Source: Vermamoeba vermiformis | Taxonomy: Eukaryota > Tubulinea > Echinamoebida | NCBI GenBank assembly: GCA_045837725.1 | Contig: JBEWZL010000251.1 | Span: 18,723-82,722, forward strand | Length of the DNA: 64,000 nt | Direction: 5' to 3' | Shown: positions 12,324-22,917 of the stretch, one piece after another | How the letters are laid out: every line of letters begins with the position of its first letter | Position numbering within the stretch: position 1 is the stretch's first letter | Notes under the pieces: model-generated | Databases searched by the model: none | What the model was told of the DNA's origin: nothing | What the model saw: the letters and a program-made list of their open reading frames with translations, nothing else | Position numbers and translations under genes: made by a program

Positions 12324-12579
12324 CTACCTTATTAACAGATCTGCACCAAAGATGAATTGTAGTGCCGTTGATGATAAGTCAATAAATAATGTGGTTGAAC
12401 GTCAACAGGATTTAAAATACATTCCTGCAGAAAAGTTTAAACTTTTTTTTTGTTGTGATCGGCGCCAACAAAAAATGCTCGGTAGAAATCTCCATTTGCA
12501 ATTCACTTCCAACAGTATAAATACCATGCATCATTTCATTAATGACTCGCGTCAGTCCAAAAATTTAACTCGTCGATTT

Positions 12580-14161
12580 TTATTTATTCAACTTTCGTCG
12601 CTTATTATTATTCTTGTTGTTCTTGCCTTCGTTGCCAACGCTTTTCAAAACATCGTCAAAAGATCTTTTCTTTGGGTTATTCAACGCAGCTTCATTCTCC
12701 ACTGATTTATCGACACGTGTCATGTCGCTCCACTTTTCAAGCTCGTGCAACTCGTTGGGCAATGTTCCCATAACCTTGCGCTGTTGCTTTAGGTTCTTTC
12801 TTTCCGCCTTAGTCAATTGCAGACGCATCATGTGATCTTCTTCGAATTTTTCTCGCTCTTGTAAAGCGTTCAAAAAGTTCTTTTTCGAGGCAGTTGCTAC
12901 GCAATTTTAAAAGTTAGTTATTAGCCCTATTAAACGTCAATGCCGGTTACGTACTAGCAGCAACACCAGTGGTTGTTTCGGTCTCGGGTTCCTGACCAAA
13001 TGTCTCGCGAATGTACGCGGCCATAGCGCTCTTTTTGATCTTCGAATCATTCTTCTCAAGTGCTCGCTGACGTTGTCTCTTTTCTAATCGTAAATTAGAC
13101 ACTGGTCCAATGCTCAACTAAGTCATATAATTGTTACGTACCTCGCTCATCCTCGTATCTCATCGCGGCAATCTTGGGTGCAACGTACTTCTTGTCTTTT
13201 TCTACCACAATTATTAATTTACTGAACACAGCATAATAATGACAGCAATGCTTACCATCTCCATTTTCATCGCCTTCTTCCTCGTCTTCAGCCAAATCGT
13301 CGATTTGTGGTCTGTATTTGAGTTTGGCATCCACTTTCAAAATTGTCAGAACTTGTCGGAAATGGTAAACACAACGTACCTGCAACGTTAACGTCGCCAA
13401 GAGTGGCCATTTTAAGCAATTTGTTGATTTGATAGCTAAGTTTCTGGTCCAAAGGTCGCATTTTTTCTATTAACGTGCGAATGTTTACTAAATTGTCAAT
13501 AACCTCGTGGCCTTCGAATTGTCTTCCATTAAGCTACGCAATTATTAGTATATTTTCTACAAGACCAGTTTCTCGTGGAAATTACCTTCAGCAGGGCGTA
13601 GTAACTGAGATGTGTGCAATATTGTAGTAATAAGTGATATTTAACTTCTAAATAACTCAATCCCTTTTCTGTTGGTGTTTCTCCGTTTTTTACTCTATTA
13701 AATTTGTAAGAACGACGCTGGGCTGGAGTTTACTGATCAGACTAGATCGCGATCTCGTAAACGAAATTAATAAAATGGATGGAACATACTTTTGTATTAA
13801 ATGCTGTACACGATCTCTAATTTCAGTGACGCTCTCGTTGATTTCTTTCAATAATTCAATAAATCTGGGCGAATCTTTCTCGATTAATTTCTCAACTGAG
13901 ATTTGTTCTTTCTGAGGTGTACTTTGTTTCTAATAAATAATTTAATTAGTATTATAATTAATAAACATCAAAACGGATTTCGGATCCAAGATTCGAATCT
14001 CGAATCAGCTTACTTTCTTGTGGCTGGGGCTGAATAATTGTGCATCTAAATATTAAAATTATTAGTGTCTGGTAATGATAATTCTCTATTGAACGACCAG
14101 TTCACGATCAGAGTGATCGTCAATCATCCGTACCATTATCCTCGTGAATAAGCGCTGCCAT
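12580..14161 (-). CDS. NGDN: Neuroguidin/Lcp5-like Sas10-C1D family protein
   Basis: ATG at 14159-14161 (MAALIHEDN), with small exons down to 12580. The order is an N-terminal Sas10/Utp3/C1D helical domain (exons about 13420-14050), the conserved family block ending LKYRPQIDDLAEDEEE (about 13260-13320), then KKYVAPKIAAMRYEDE. The basic, coiled C-terminal tail is LQLTKAERKNLKQQRKV followed by PKKRSFDDVLKSVGN and a lysine/asparagine run. The block KYRPQ...YVAPK followed by RYEDE is characteristic of neuroguidin and yeast Lcp5, which act in the small-subunit processome for 18S rRNA maturation. It should therefore be nucleolar. Exon limits in the N-terminal third are approximate because those exons are short and AT-rich. 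Confidence 0.82.
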
Positions 14162-14498
14162 TGTTGCCTGTAAGTTGTGTGCTTCGCTATGTACAATCCT
14201 TAATAACGCAGTAACAATAGTAATTTGTTCGGGAAGCAATACGATTTGCTAATTTTCCTCCCTTTATGCAACATGGGCTGAATCATTCGTTTATCATTAA
14301 GGACCAACGCCAATCAATAAGTAAAGCTTGCCTTTCACCTTCCGCCTCCGCTATTTCCCCGGGTTAAATGAAGCATCTGGGAAAATTGGTGTTTATTCGC
14401 CTTTTCGGGGCTAATTTTTTTGTTGTTTATTTCCACAACACGCCACAACAGCGCTTTTACTATTTATTATAACTATTTAATAATACATAGCAGTTATA
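14162..14498. other. divergent promoter region, neuroguidin / squalene synthase
   Basis: This 337-bp spacer separates two start codons facing opposite ways, so both promoters must lie here. It is AT-rich, with a short C-rich patch (CCTTCCGCC, about 14339) and T-runs near 14410. No TATA-like box is clear. An A/T-only run (TTTATTATAACTATTTAATAA) directly precedes the squalene synthase ATG. Confidence 0.4.
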
Positions 14499-16437
14499 AT
14501 GGATGCTTCAGGCGAATCAGGCTCGTTTTTATCTAAACTCGGCAACACTGCGCTCCAAGTGTTGAAGGATCGTATGCAAAAGGATCCCGTAGTAGTATCA
14601 GCGGCTGTTGGTGCTCTCGTTTTGGCCTCGATCTACAACGATTACATCCCCTTGCCAAGATTTTTAGAGAAGAAGAAGGGCATCTTGGGCTACTTGTTCA
14701 ACCCTAAGGACCTTTTCGCTATGTTCGTGTTCAAATTCACGCAAAAGATGCCTCAAGTGCCTCAAGGATTGAATGAAAACGATAATTGGTGCTATAAAAA
14801 ATTGATCCAGACTAGCCGCAGCTTTTCAGCTCCTATTCTGGCTTTAGATGCTGAACTTCAAGGTCCCGTAAGTATTATAATTATTGTAAAAATTATAGAA
14901 CGGGTTGTTGGTTAATTAATAACCAGATCCGAAATTATGATCGAGTTCCCAACCGCCATTTTTTCCTTATTTGACTAATTATTAATTTGAGCATTGTATT
15001 AATAGGTATGCGTGTTCTACATCGTTCTTAGAGGCCTTGATTCTATTGGTAAGTAATGGGATCCTTTATGCAACAATACCCGTGACCACTAAAGTGTTTC
15101 TATACCTCTGTTTCTACGCTACAATAATTTAATATTAATTAATAGAGGACGACATGGTTCCTCCTGTCGCCGATAAGGTCAAGCACTTGCAAGAGTTTTA
15201 TCAACGTTTGGAACAACCCGGTTGGAATTTGAAGGGCTGTAAGTACCACTTTATTAATTTACTGTTTGCTTGGATATTGAATATTGAATAATTCATATCG
15301 CTCGATCGGATCCGAAAAATAATTATTTTCATTTATTTCAGACGGTGAGAAGCCTCACGAAATTGATTTGTTGGAGAACTTCGACAAGGTTATTGATATG
15401 TACTCTCGCTTGAAGCCTGCGTAAGTAATTTAGTCTCCAAATTGAAATTACTATTGGTCGATACACGCGAACTTGGGTGCTAATATCTTTGCTTAGTTAC
15501 CGCAAGGTTATCAGCGACATTACTAAAGAGATGGGCTTTGGCATGGCCAAGTACTTGGAAGCTCAAGTCGTCACATTGGAGGACTGGAACGAGTACTGCC
15601 ATTACGTCGCTGGTGTTGTCGGCGAGGGTTTGAGCAGATTGTTTGCTGAGAGTGGCTTGGAAGGTACGTCATAGAATATTATAATATCATCATATATATC
15701 GTACATGCACTTTTTGAAAGAGTAGCAATGATAGGACAGTAATTAAATCTAATTCGTGGATCAGATGCGAAGTACGCCACTTTGATGCAATTGTCGAATG
15801 ATATGGGTCTCTTCTTGCAAAAGACCAACATTATTCGCGACTACTTGGAGGACGTGTCTCAAAAGCCTCCTCGCGTGTTCTACCCCAAAGACGTGTGGAG
15901 CAAGTACGCCGAGAAGATTGAAGACTTCACCAAGCCACAAAACATCAAAAACGCCGTCACGTGCCTCAATGAACTGATTACCAACGCCATGACTCACGCT
16001 ATTCCTGCCTTGGACTACATGAAGGGCCTGCGTGACCCTCACGTGTTCAGATTCTGCGCCATTCCTCAAGTGATGGCTATTGCTACTTTGGAGGTCTGCT
16101 ACAACAACCCCAACGTGTTCAAATGGGAAGTTAAGATCCGCAAGGGCGAGGCCGTCAGAGTAAGTCACATTTTGATTCACAACCTGACCTTGTAACTTAC
16201 TCACGTGTGCTGCAGATGATTCTCAACACGAACAACTACAAAGAAGTTTGCAGTGTGTTTTACAGCCGCGCTAAGCGATGGGAGTCCAACATTCCCAAGA
16301 ACGAACCTCACGCTAAAGAGTACGTGTTGCAAGCAATTGAACGTTGTGTAGATCAGATAACTAACGATTTCTTTAACAGGCTTCGTGCACTTCTAAAGCA
16401 AGTCCAAGAGAGATGTTTGCAAGACATGAACGCTTAA
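14499..16437 (+). CDS. FDFT1: Squalene synthase (farnesyl-diphosphate farnesyltransferase)
   Basis: Eight exons: 14499-14867, 15006-15048, 15146-15238, 15342-15420, 15497-15663, 15765-16159, 16216-16319 and 16380-16437 (1308 nt, 435 aa). It joins two farnesyl diphosphates to presqualene diphosphate and reduces this to squalene, the first committed sterol step. All signature blocks are visible: TSRSFSAPILALDAEL, the first Asp-rich motif LRGLDSIEDDM, YCHYVAGVVGEGLSRLF and the second Asp-rich motif LQKTNIIRDYLED. Length fits the family. The membrane anchor is unusual: the family normally ends in a C-terminal helix, but here the chain ends LLKQVQERCLQDMNA without one. A hydrophobic segment (VVVSAAVGALVLASIY, residues about 27-42) sits at the N terminus instead. 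Identity is certain; the topology is inference. Confidence 0.95.
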
Positions 16438-16452
16438 AAGTGTTGCAAGTTG

Positions 16453-16458
16453 TAATAA
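16453..16458 (+). terminator. polyadenylation signal after squalene synthase
   Basis: AATAAA 16 bp after the TAA stop, in the 174-bp gap between two converging genes. Confidence 0.5.
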
Positions 16459-16611
16459 AATTTTGTCCTAATTCGAAATACGGCTTTGTTATGCTGGGCA
16501 TTAGCACGATAGCGATGGACCTGTGAAGCTGAGCTGAAGTGCACAGTTCGCTTTGGGTGATTATTACAACGACATGTATTCGACGATACTCCGTTTTTAT
16601 CAGGTACATTA

Positions 16612-17760
16612 TTATTCTTTCAACAGCGGTTGTGCTTCAGTATGTACATCTTCGCTCTGGACATTAGCCCCATTCTTTTCAACGGCCTTTGTAATCGCGC
16701 GCTTGGCTATGACGGAAACAACTACAACTGTCTATAGGAAAGTTAGTATGTTCGAGCTCACCATCAGATCCTAATCGAATTTGAAACGTACCACGATGAT
16801 TACGACGCCCGATACTGCCCATATAATAATCTTAGTCGTCAAATTGGGGCCAACATTGCCCGCTGCAATCTCGCTCAAGTCCCCAGCTAGACTTCCGATG
16901 TAAATATACAAAGCTGTGCCCGGGATGATTCCACCAGCTGACGCCAAGAAATATTGCCAGAACTTAACCTAATTGCAGCAAGATCAGTATGCGCTTGGGA
17001 CCTATAAACTAGTTGTGGTATCGTACCGAAGTTAGAGCTAGGCCATAGTTGAGTAAATTGAACGGAATGACGGGACTCAAACGCACTAATAGCACAATAA
17101 TCCATCCTTTTTCAGCAATGGCCGTGTCCACTGCTTTGAATTTTGGATATTTTTCGACTGATTTTTCAACCCAACTGCGCATAATTGTGCGGCCCAATAA
17201 AAAGGCGATGGTCAAGCCTAAAAATATTTCAGTGACCAGCGTTGAATTAGAATAAGGGTTAGTACAAACCTATCGTTGCGCCAAGCCACACAGGGATAAT
17301 ACCCCAGAATTTAAATATAAAGCCAGCTCCTGAATCAAAGGGTCAGAACTTTCGAGATCCACGACCTATTTTGTTAATCTCCGTACCTAAAGTTAAAATA
17401 GAGGCCGGCAAGAATAGCACCGTTGCTAGTATATATATTCCTACAAATACTACTGCACCCCAGAACGCTCGTGCTTGGATCCAGTTCTGAAAAATATCGT
17501 TTAGCCTTCCAACACTTCAGCAATTGCTGATATAATTACCAATGCATCCAAGAATATTGTTTTGACTTGAGTTGGAAATAATACGATCACCACAATGATA
17601 GCAGTAATAAACAAAATTAAAATCGCGAGACGAATCCACGTTCCAAGTGAAATACTCGCTAAACAACTTTTTCCACCTAAAAATAATAAAAATGAATATT
17701 TCGTAATTAATTCAACGCTTTTGAACCTTTTGGTGGTGAGCCGGTCTGATCTGATTTCAT
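16612..17760 (-). CDS. TVP38/TMEM64-family membrane protein
   Basis: Minus-strand gene from ATG 17758-17760 (MKSDQTGSPPKG) to TAA 16612-16614, in about seven exons. The core exon (about 17017-17215) carries the family signature IVLLVRLSPVIPFNLLNYGL. It is followed by GGIIPGTALYIYIGS and preceded by LPASILTLG and KFWGIIPVWLGATIGL, the standard order for SNARE-associated Golgi / DedA-like proteins. Six or so hydrophobic helices are visible, and the C-terminal tail is acidic (KNGANVQSEDVHTEAQPLL). Relatives (yeast Tvp38, animal TMEM64/TMEM41B/VMP1) sit in ER or Golgi membranes, and several scramble phospholipids. The first intron appears to use an unusual donor, GTTCAA at about 17722, because the frame closes otherwise. 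It converges on squalene synthase and diverges from the methyltransferase-like gene, with 180 bp to its start. Confidence 0.85.
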
Positions 17761-17940
17761 TTTTTACTTGTAACGCTGTACTTGCTTATACAATTTATAC
17801 AAATATGTCCTTCATAACACAATGTACACTTGGCGTTTGGTGCGGAGTTAGTCGTGCTCCTCCGTGGCTAAAATCAATTTTGATTGCAATTATTTCATTT
17901 TCATTTAAGAAGGCTCACAAGCACAAATAGAGCTGCTAAA

Positions 17941-19633
17941 ATGGTCGGATTTTTAAATTCTTTGATGAAAAAAAGAATACACTGGGTGGAGCTGCACGAG
18001 CTCCCTTGGTTCCCGAGCAAGCTCCGGATTTACTTGACAGGTACGGCGCAACGCCGAATGTTCCACTTGATCGATAGTAATCTTTCAGTAATTTGCCTTG
18101 CTAGATATGCTCGCAATGTTTTGGACTTTTGGATTCGTATCGAGCTTTCACGTCTTGCTGATGCCGTACTTAAAGGAAGCTATGAAGAAAATGGGTAAGC
18201 GAATGAATTATACGATACTGCGACAGTTAATACAATGCTTTGACGAGAACAATTGTTACTTCGACAAACGAATAATATTGAAATTGCAAAATTATGAAAA
18301 TCTTTTCAGTCTGTATGCCAGATTATATTTCGTTAACTTGCAGCTGTATATTAATATTCTACAATTATTTAATTGCCACAATTATTTGAGGAAAAGTTTG
18401 CCGTACAAAAATGCGGCCTTTCGAATTGAAATTTTGGCTGATCCAAATTTCGATTGAGGCCAGATACTTTTCTACTGAATGATACTCTGATCTTTTTCAT
18501 CTGCATTGATAGTGCCCTTGTAGCTAATCAAATTATAACCACCTCATCAGGCACCAACGAGATTGTGGACTTGTGCTCAGGCACTGGCGGTCCGTTAATC
18601 AAAATTCAACACGACATGCACAAGTACGAACAATTCGACGTTAAAGTCACGCTGACCGATCTGTACCCACCGACTGCTGAGGTAACTTAACATTTTCGTC
18701 AATTTCGAAGCAATAATTCGAGCCTTATTATGAATGATATCACGTCAATATCGGTTGCGAACAAGTATTTAGATTAATAATATTGTAGGTTCAAAAAGAA
18801 ATCGCCGACAGATCCCATGGTACTGTACAATACTACAACGTAAGCACATAAAAAAAATAGCTAATAATACAGAGTGCCTTATAGCAGTATTATTAATCTT
18901 ACCCGATATCTAGGCTCCGGTGGATGCAACAAACGTGCCGCAACAATTAAGCAACGGTTTCTCGACCATGTTTTGTTCCTTCCACCACATGACTGAAGGT
19001 GCAGCTGCGTCTATTTTACAAGGTAAAAAAATGGGTTGGCAATACTTTGTCCGTGCACATTTTGCAATTATTTTTTGTCCGTAGATCCGATCTAATCTCG
19101 CATTAATACTTGTTCAATTTAACAGATGCAGTAAATAAGAAGCGAGGCATTGGAATATTCGAGATGCAAGAACGGTCATTATTTGCCATATTAATGATGC
19201 CTATTCTAATTCCGGGCACTTGGCTGCTTACATTAATGCTTCGCCCCATCAAACTCGACAGATTATTTTGGACTTACGTAATCCCTATAGTGCCACTTAT
19301 GTTGCTGATTGACGGTAAGTCATTTTAAATCGAATTTCGTTCGCGTTAAGTAAGCCGGCACGAATTGAAATCGATGCAATGCCTTAGCGGAAAATATCCA
19401 TCGATTATTACTTAAGATCGGAGGTTAAGCGCCGAATGCCAGAATACTAATATGTAACTTTAGGAATTACTTCGTGCCTGCGCACTTATTCACCTGCCGA
19501 ACTCGATGCCCTCATCCGCAACCTCAAAGGGTACGAGACCTACGACTGGGCCATTATTCAAAGAAGAAGGCTTGACATCCCTCCTTTGCGAGCCACCATT
19601 TTAATAGGAACACCAAAGTCTAAACAGCATTAA
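17941..19633 (+). CDS. class I SAM-dependent methyltransferase-like membrane protein
   Basis: Seven exons: 17941-18040, 18105-18194, 18551-18681, 18789-18839, 18914-19022, 19126-19314 and 19464-19633 (840 nt, 279 aa). The SAM-binding loop is plain: NEIVDLCSGTGGP, then LTDLYP as the second acidic strand. Around it come an N-terminal WVELHELPWFPSKLR, a mid-protein MFCSFHHMTEG, a hydrophobic pair (MMPILIPGTWLLTLML and TYVIPIVPLMLLIDG) and SCLRTYSPAELDAL near the end. I recall the same order in an uncharacterised methyltransferase group of bacteria and fungi. No substrate is known to me, and the hydrophobic pair suggests membrane association. Intron 2 (18195-18550, 356 nt) is much longer than its neighbours. 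Confidence 0.75.
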
Positions 19634-19879
19634 ATTGCGCGTGGATTTGGTTTTGTACCAGACATAAAATTTTGAAAATCGAGCCAAATTTTCGAACTGA
19701 TGATTATTAAGTAATTTCGCATAAACTCTTTCCATCTGCGCTTTAGTTGCCTCGTAGAGAGGTAGTTTTCGAAATTTAAATTTCTGAAAAAGGAAATTCG
19801 GCTCAAAAAATTCCGTTTGGTTAAATATCTTGTCAGGAACCAATTTCGCTACACCCTCAAGGGTATCATATTTTATCAT
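19604..19879 (-). CDS. hypothetical small protein, antisense to methyltransferase 3' end
   Basis: An ATG-started frame (MIKYDTLEGVAKLVPDKIF) of about 90 codons overlaps the last 30 nt of the methyltransferase gene on the other strand. The composition (Lys, Phe, Tyr, Gln) is coding-like rather than random, and a basic aromatic stretch follows (FQKFKFRKLPLYEATKAQM). No family is recognised. It could equally be a chance frame in the 515-bp spacer before the PHD gene; no supporting intron or neighbour helps. Confidence 0.25.
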
Positions 19880-20148
19880 TCGCAAGAAATCGTCTGATTA
19901 AGAGGATTTTCAATTTATAACGATTTTTTTCGTAATTTATGAGGGAGAATTCAACAATGCTGCTTTATTAAAGTATACAGATTTTTCCGCTTTAACTACA
20001 AAAGTCGGACGTAAAACGCGATCCAACGTCACGCTAAGATAGAAAGAGACTCGTTTCTTCGATTAATACTACACTATTTACATTTTTCTATTGTACAAAG
20101 TTTTCCGATGATATTACACACAAAATTTTGATGCCAGCCCTTCTTAGC

Positions 20149-22054
20149 TTAATAACTGATCTGCGAGTGCTCAAAGTTCAAGTTGAGGTTCAATGGTGGC
20201 CAGAAACTAGCTTGAGCATGGTGATCGATCTCGCTGGCTGGTTGCGTGAACGGGTGCGAATATGATACAGAGGATTGATCTAAGGGAGGGTAGTGACCGT
20301 AATAGCCGTGCTCCATTGCGTGGCCATTCAAGTCGGGGTAGGATTCTTGGACGTAGTTGTAGGGATCGGGTTTGTAGATGGCGGATGTAGGTTGTTGGTA
20401 CTGTACATGATTGATGTAGTTGCTCATACAATGAGCGGCTTCACTCTTAAGCTTGGTTTCTACGACTTGTTGTGGTGAGTAGTCCCACGAGTTGCCGCGA
20501 GTGTCCATTCCAGAAGGGCTTCTGGATTCTTCAGCAGATGCTTCTTCCTTAGACTCGGAAAACCCGCTTGGATTCTCGGCAGGAATTACTGCTGACTCTC
20601 GAGGAGCGGGCAATTCAACCTCCAGGCTGGTGATCCATTGCTTGAGCTTTCGCTCCATTTTGTTCCATCCGGTTGGCTTGCTCTTGCTGTTCATGTAGCT
20701 GCTCATCGTCGTCGGAGACACCCCGATTTCGTTGGCAACAATTTTTTGATTTTTCTTGGTGGTGCGCATGACTTCTCTAAGCAAGGTAATCAAATTCTCG
20801 TCGGCTTGAGGGCGGATGGGCTCTTCGGTAAATTCCAAACAGTCCTTAAACTTCAGCTTAATGTTCTTTCTAGGTGGTTCTGGAACAGCCTCCTTATGAC
20901 CGTTCATGGGAGTCGCGAAGCTGTAGTTCGAGAAGATGATTTTGTAGTCACGTGGGGAGTTTTCAGCGGACGAATGCGAATCAACTTCGCTGCTGTCCCG
21001 GCGGGGCGATTGCTCCGCATAGGAAGAAGAGAATATGCTTTCTTGTTCTCCATTTTCAAGCTTTCGTCTCTTGTTGGCTTGATTCTGGAAGGTAAAGGTT
21101 AGATTCGAATCAGATTCAGATTCATGAAAAGATAAAAAGGCTTACCTGAGCGGCCTTATCTTTCGTGCAATCATTGCATATAATGATATCATTGACGCCA
21201 GGGAAGTGTTTGCCATAAGTATCGAGGGGTAGTACCACGCTCTTGGCTTGATCGAGATGGCTTCTAGACATTTAAAAAAATAATCTTTAGTGGTGTGCTC
21301 TTGCTCGATCAAGAAAATAATACTGAAAGAATTTTTGTTCTGACATGTGGTGGTGCGGTAGCCATTAAGTAATCAGACCGGTCACTGAAATTTTGCAACG
21401 ATTGATAAGGTAATTTGTTCCTTTTACGGAATTACTTGCGAAATCTGCGCAATGGATAATTTGTTCGAGTGCGCGGAATAATATGGATAAGGGTAATAAC
21501 GAGATAGCAATGGAATAGTATAGATTGTTATTACGTTGCTATTTGTAACTTACGGGCAGAATCTGCGTAGGCAAGCCAAACATTGAGACCCACACTTCTC
21601 GACGTACTCGATGACTGACAAGTGCACTGGAGATCTTTTGGTAGCATTTGTATTGCACATTGAGCACGAGTGAAGAGGGCAAACCCTTTAACATAAAGTT
21701 AGCAACTTCATCCCAAAGATCTCAAGATTCGGAGTTACAAAAAATCTTGTGTTCAACAGACTAAGAAATTACATGTCAAGATATCATACCAGTTCGATTC
21801 TGTAACTAATGCGCTTTCGGCTAGACATTGTTGATGGTATTGTTTGTCGCATCTAGTGCAAGACAAAAAACTCCGACCTTTTCTTGAGCAGACAAAGCAT
21901 TTCGCCTGGAGAAATAGATGTCAATAAACTTCCCACCTGAAACGAATGATTAAGCGAAGACTAAAGCCACAATTCCAATTTTTTAAAGTTTGACATGTGA
22001 GCTTTATCTTGAAGATTTACTTACCGCTTCGCAATCGGGTACCTTGGAACTCAT
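20149..22054 (-). CDS. PHD-finger protein with C-terminal helix-turn-helix
   Basis: Five exons: 22025-22054, 21790-21905, 21554-21685, 21146-21263 and 20149-21084 (1332 nt, 443 aa). After MSSKVPDCEA comes a Cys4-His-Cys3 PHD finger: CFVCSRKG, CTRCDKQYHQQCL, then WVCPLHSCSMC. It runs into further Cys pairs (CGSQCLACLRRFC and ICNDC), a layout like the NSD-type PHD block. A basic stretch (NKRRK) and Ser-rich linker lead to a small helix-turn-helix, KKNQKIVANEIGVSPTTMSS, followed by WNKMERKLKQWI. The tail is rich in Tyr, Pro, His and Gln, as in activation regions. The likely role is reading modified histone tails and binding DNA in the nucleus. The fingers are clear and the helix-turn-helix is likely; the target is unknown. 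Confidence 0.8.
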
Positions 22055-22917
22055 TATTTATATAAGTATAATAGCTTTGCGTTTGATCAAAGGCTAATTT
22101 GTCGCTGTTAAAGCCACGATCTGCGTCTTCACTTGTCCGACGATTGATGTAAAATGAACCGAAAAACAAAGTTTATTGCCAATAACGATGAGCACACAAT
22201 TGGCACGTGATCATTAATTGTGAACGCACCTGAGTAAAATCTGTTAACCAATCCTGCACGATCCCGGATGGTGATTCCGGTGGAAATTTCGGTCGCGCAC
22301 ACAAGGGTATGCACACTGCGACAACCAAATTGTGAACCCTGGATCTGAGGTTGAATCGAGAGTAAGGGCAACGAGTAATTAGACGCATTGCCGATACACA
22401 TTGAATAACCTTGGCTCATCGTTCCGGATTCGATGCGAACAACACGAGCTTCAACGGATATAAAGGTTACCTTAACCGATTCAAACCGAAGAGTTTCGCT
22501 GCCCTCCGGGTAAATTATACTTTCAAATACTTTCGCAATGACAAAAATCAATCATTATAAATGACGTTTGTTATGTCAGAAATTTTCCTGAGTTCCAGTC
22601 CAGCCTGTCAATCATCCAATTGATCAAGCGGCGAACTCATGCCCGCTGAGCTTCAATTACCCGAGGCCTAGCTTAAACTCGAGGTAGGATTAGGACTACT
22701 ATCAAAATAAGAATTGACCATTTCGAATTCCAATTTGCGTACTGGGCCATTCACAATTTATCGCCTTTGTCTACCGATGAATCGCACCGCCAATAAGGAC
22801 CATCAATCAAATTTTTTTCTTTTGGTTTGATATGAGACGCGTTCAGGATCGCAGTCGCGATCGGAAAAATCAACGTCAAATGTTAATGCGCGAAAATCCA
22901 TCTCGAAGCGCATTTTA
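22055..22917. other. 863-bp spacer between PHD gene start and ZW10 stop
   Basis: It must hold the PHD-gene promoter; an A/T run (CTTATATAAATA on the minus strand) lies directly upstream of that ATG. A minus-strand frame at 22129-22551 is open for 140 codons but has no ATG at its start and no recognisable domain. Nothing else is supported here. Confidence 0.4.

Noticed and set aside
22129-22551. 140-codon minus-strand frame upstream of the PHD gene
   Set aside because: It lacks an ATG at its start, has no recognisable domain and its composition does not resemble neighbouring exons.
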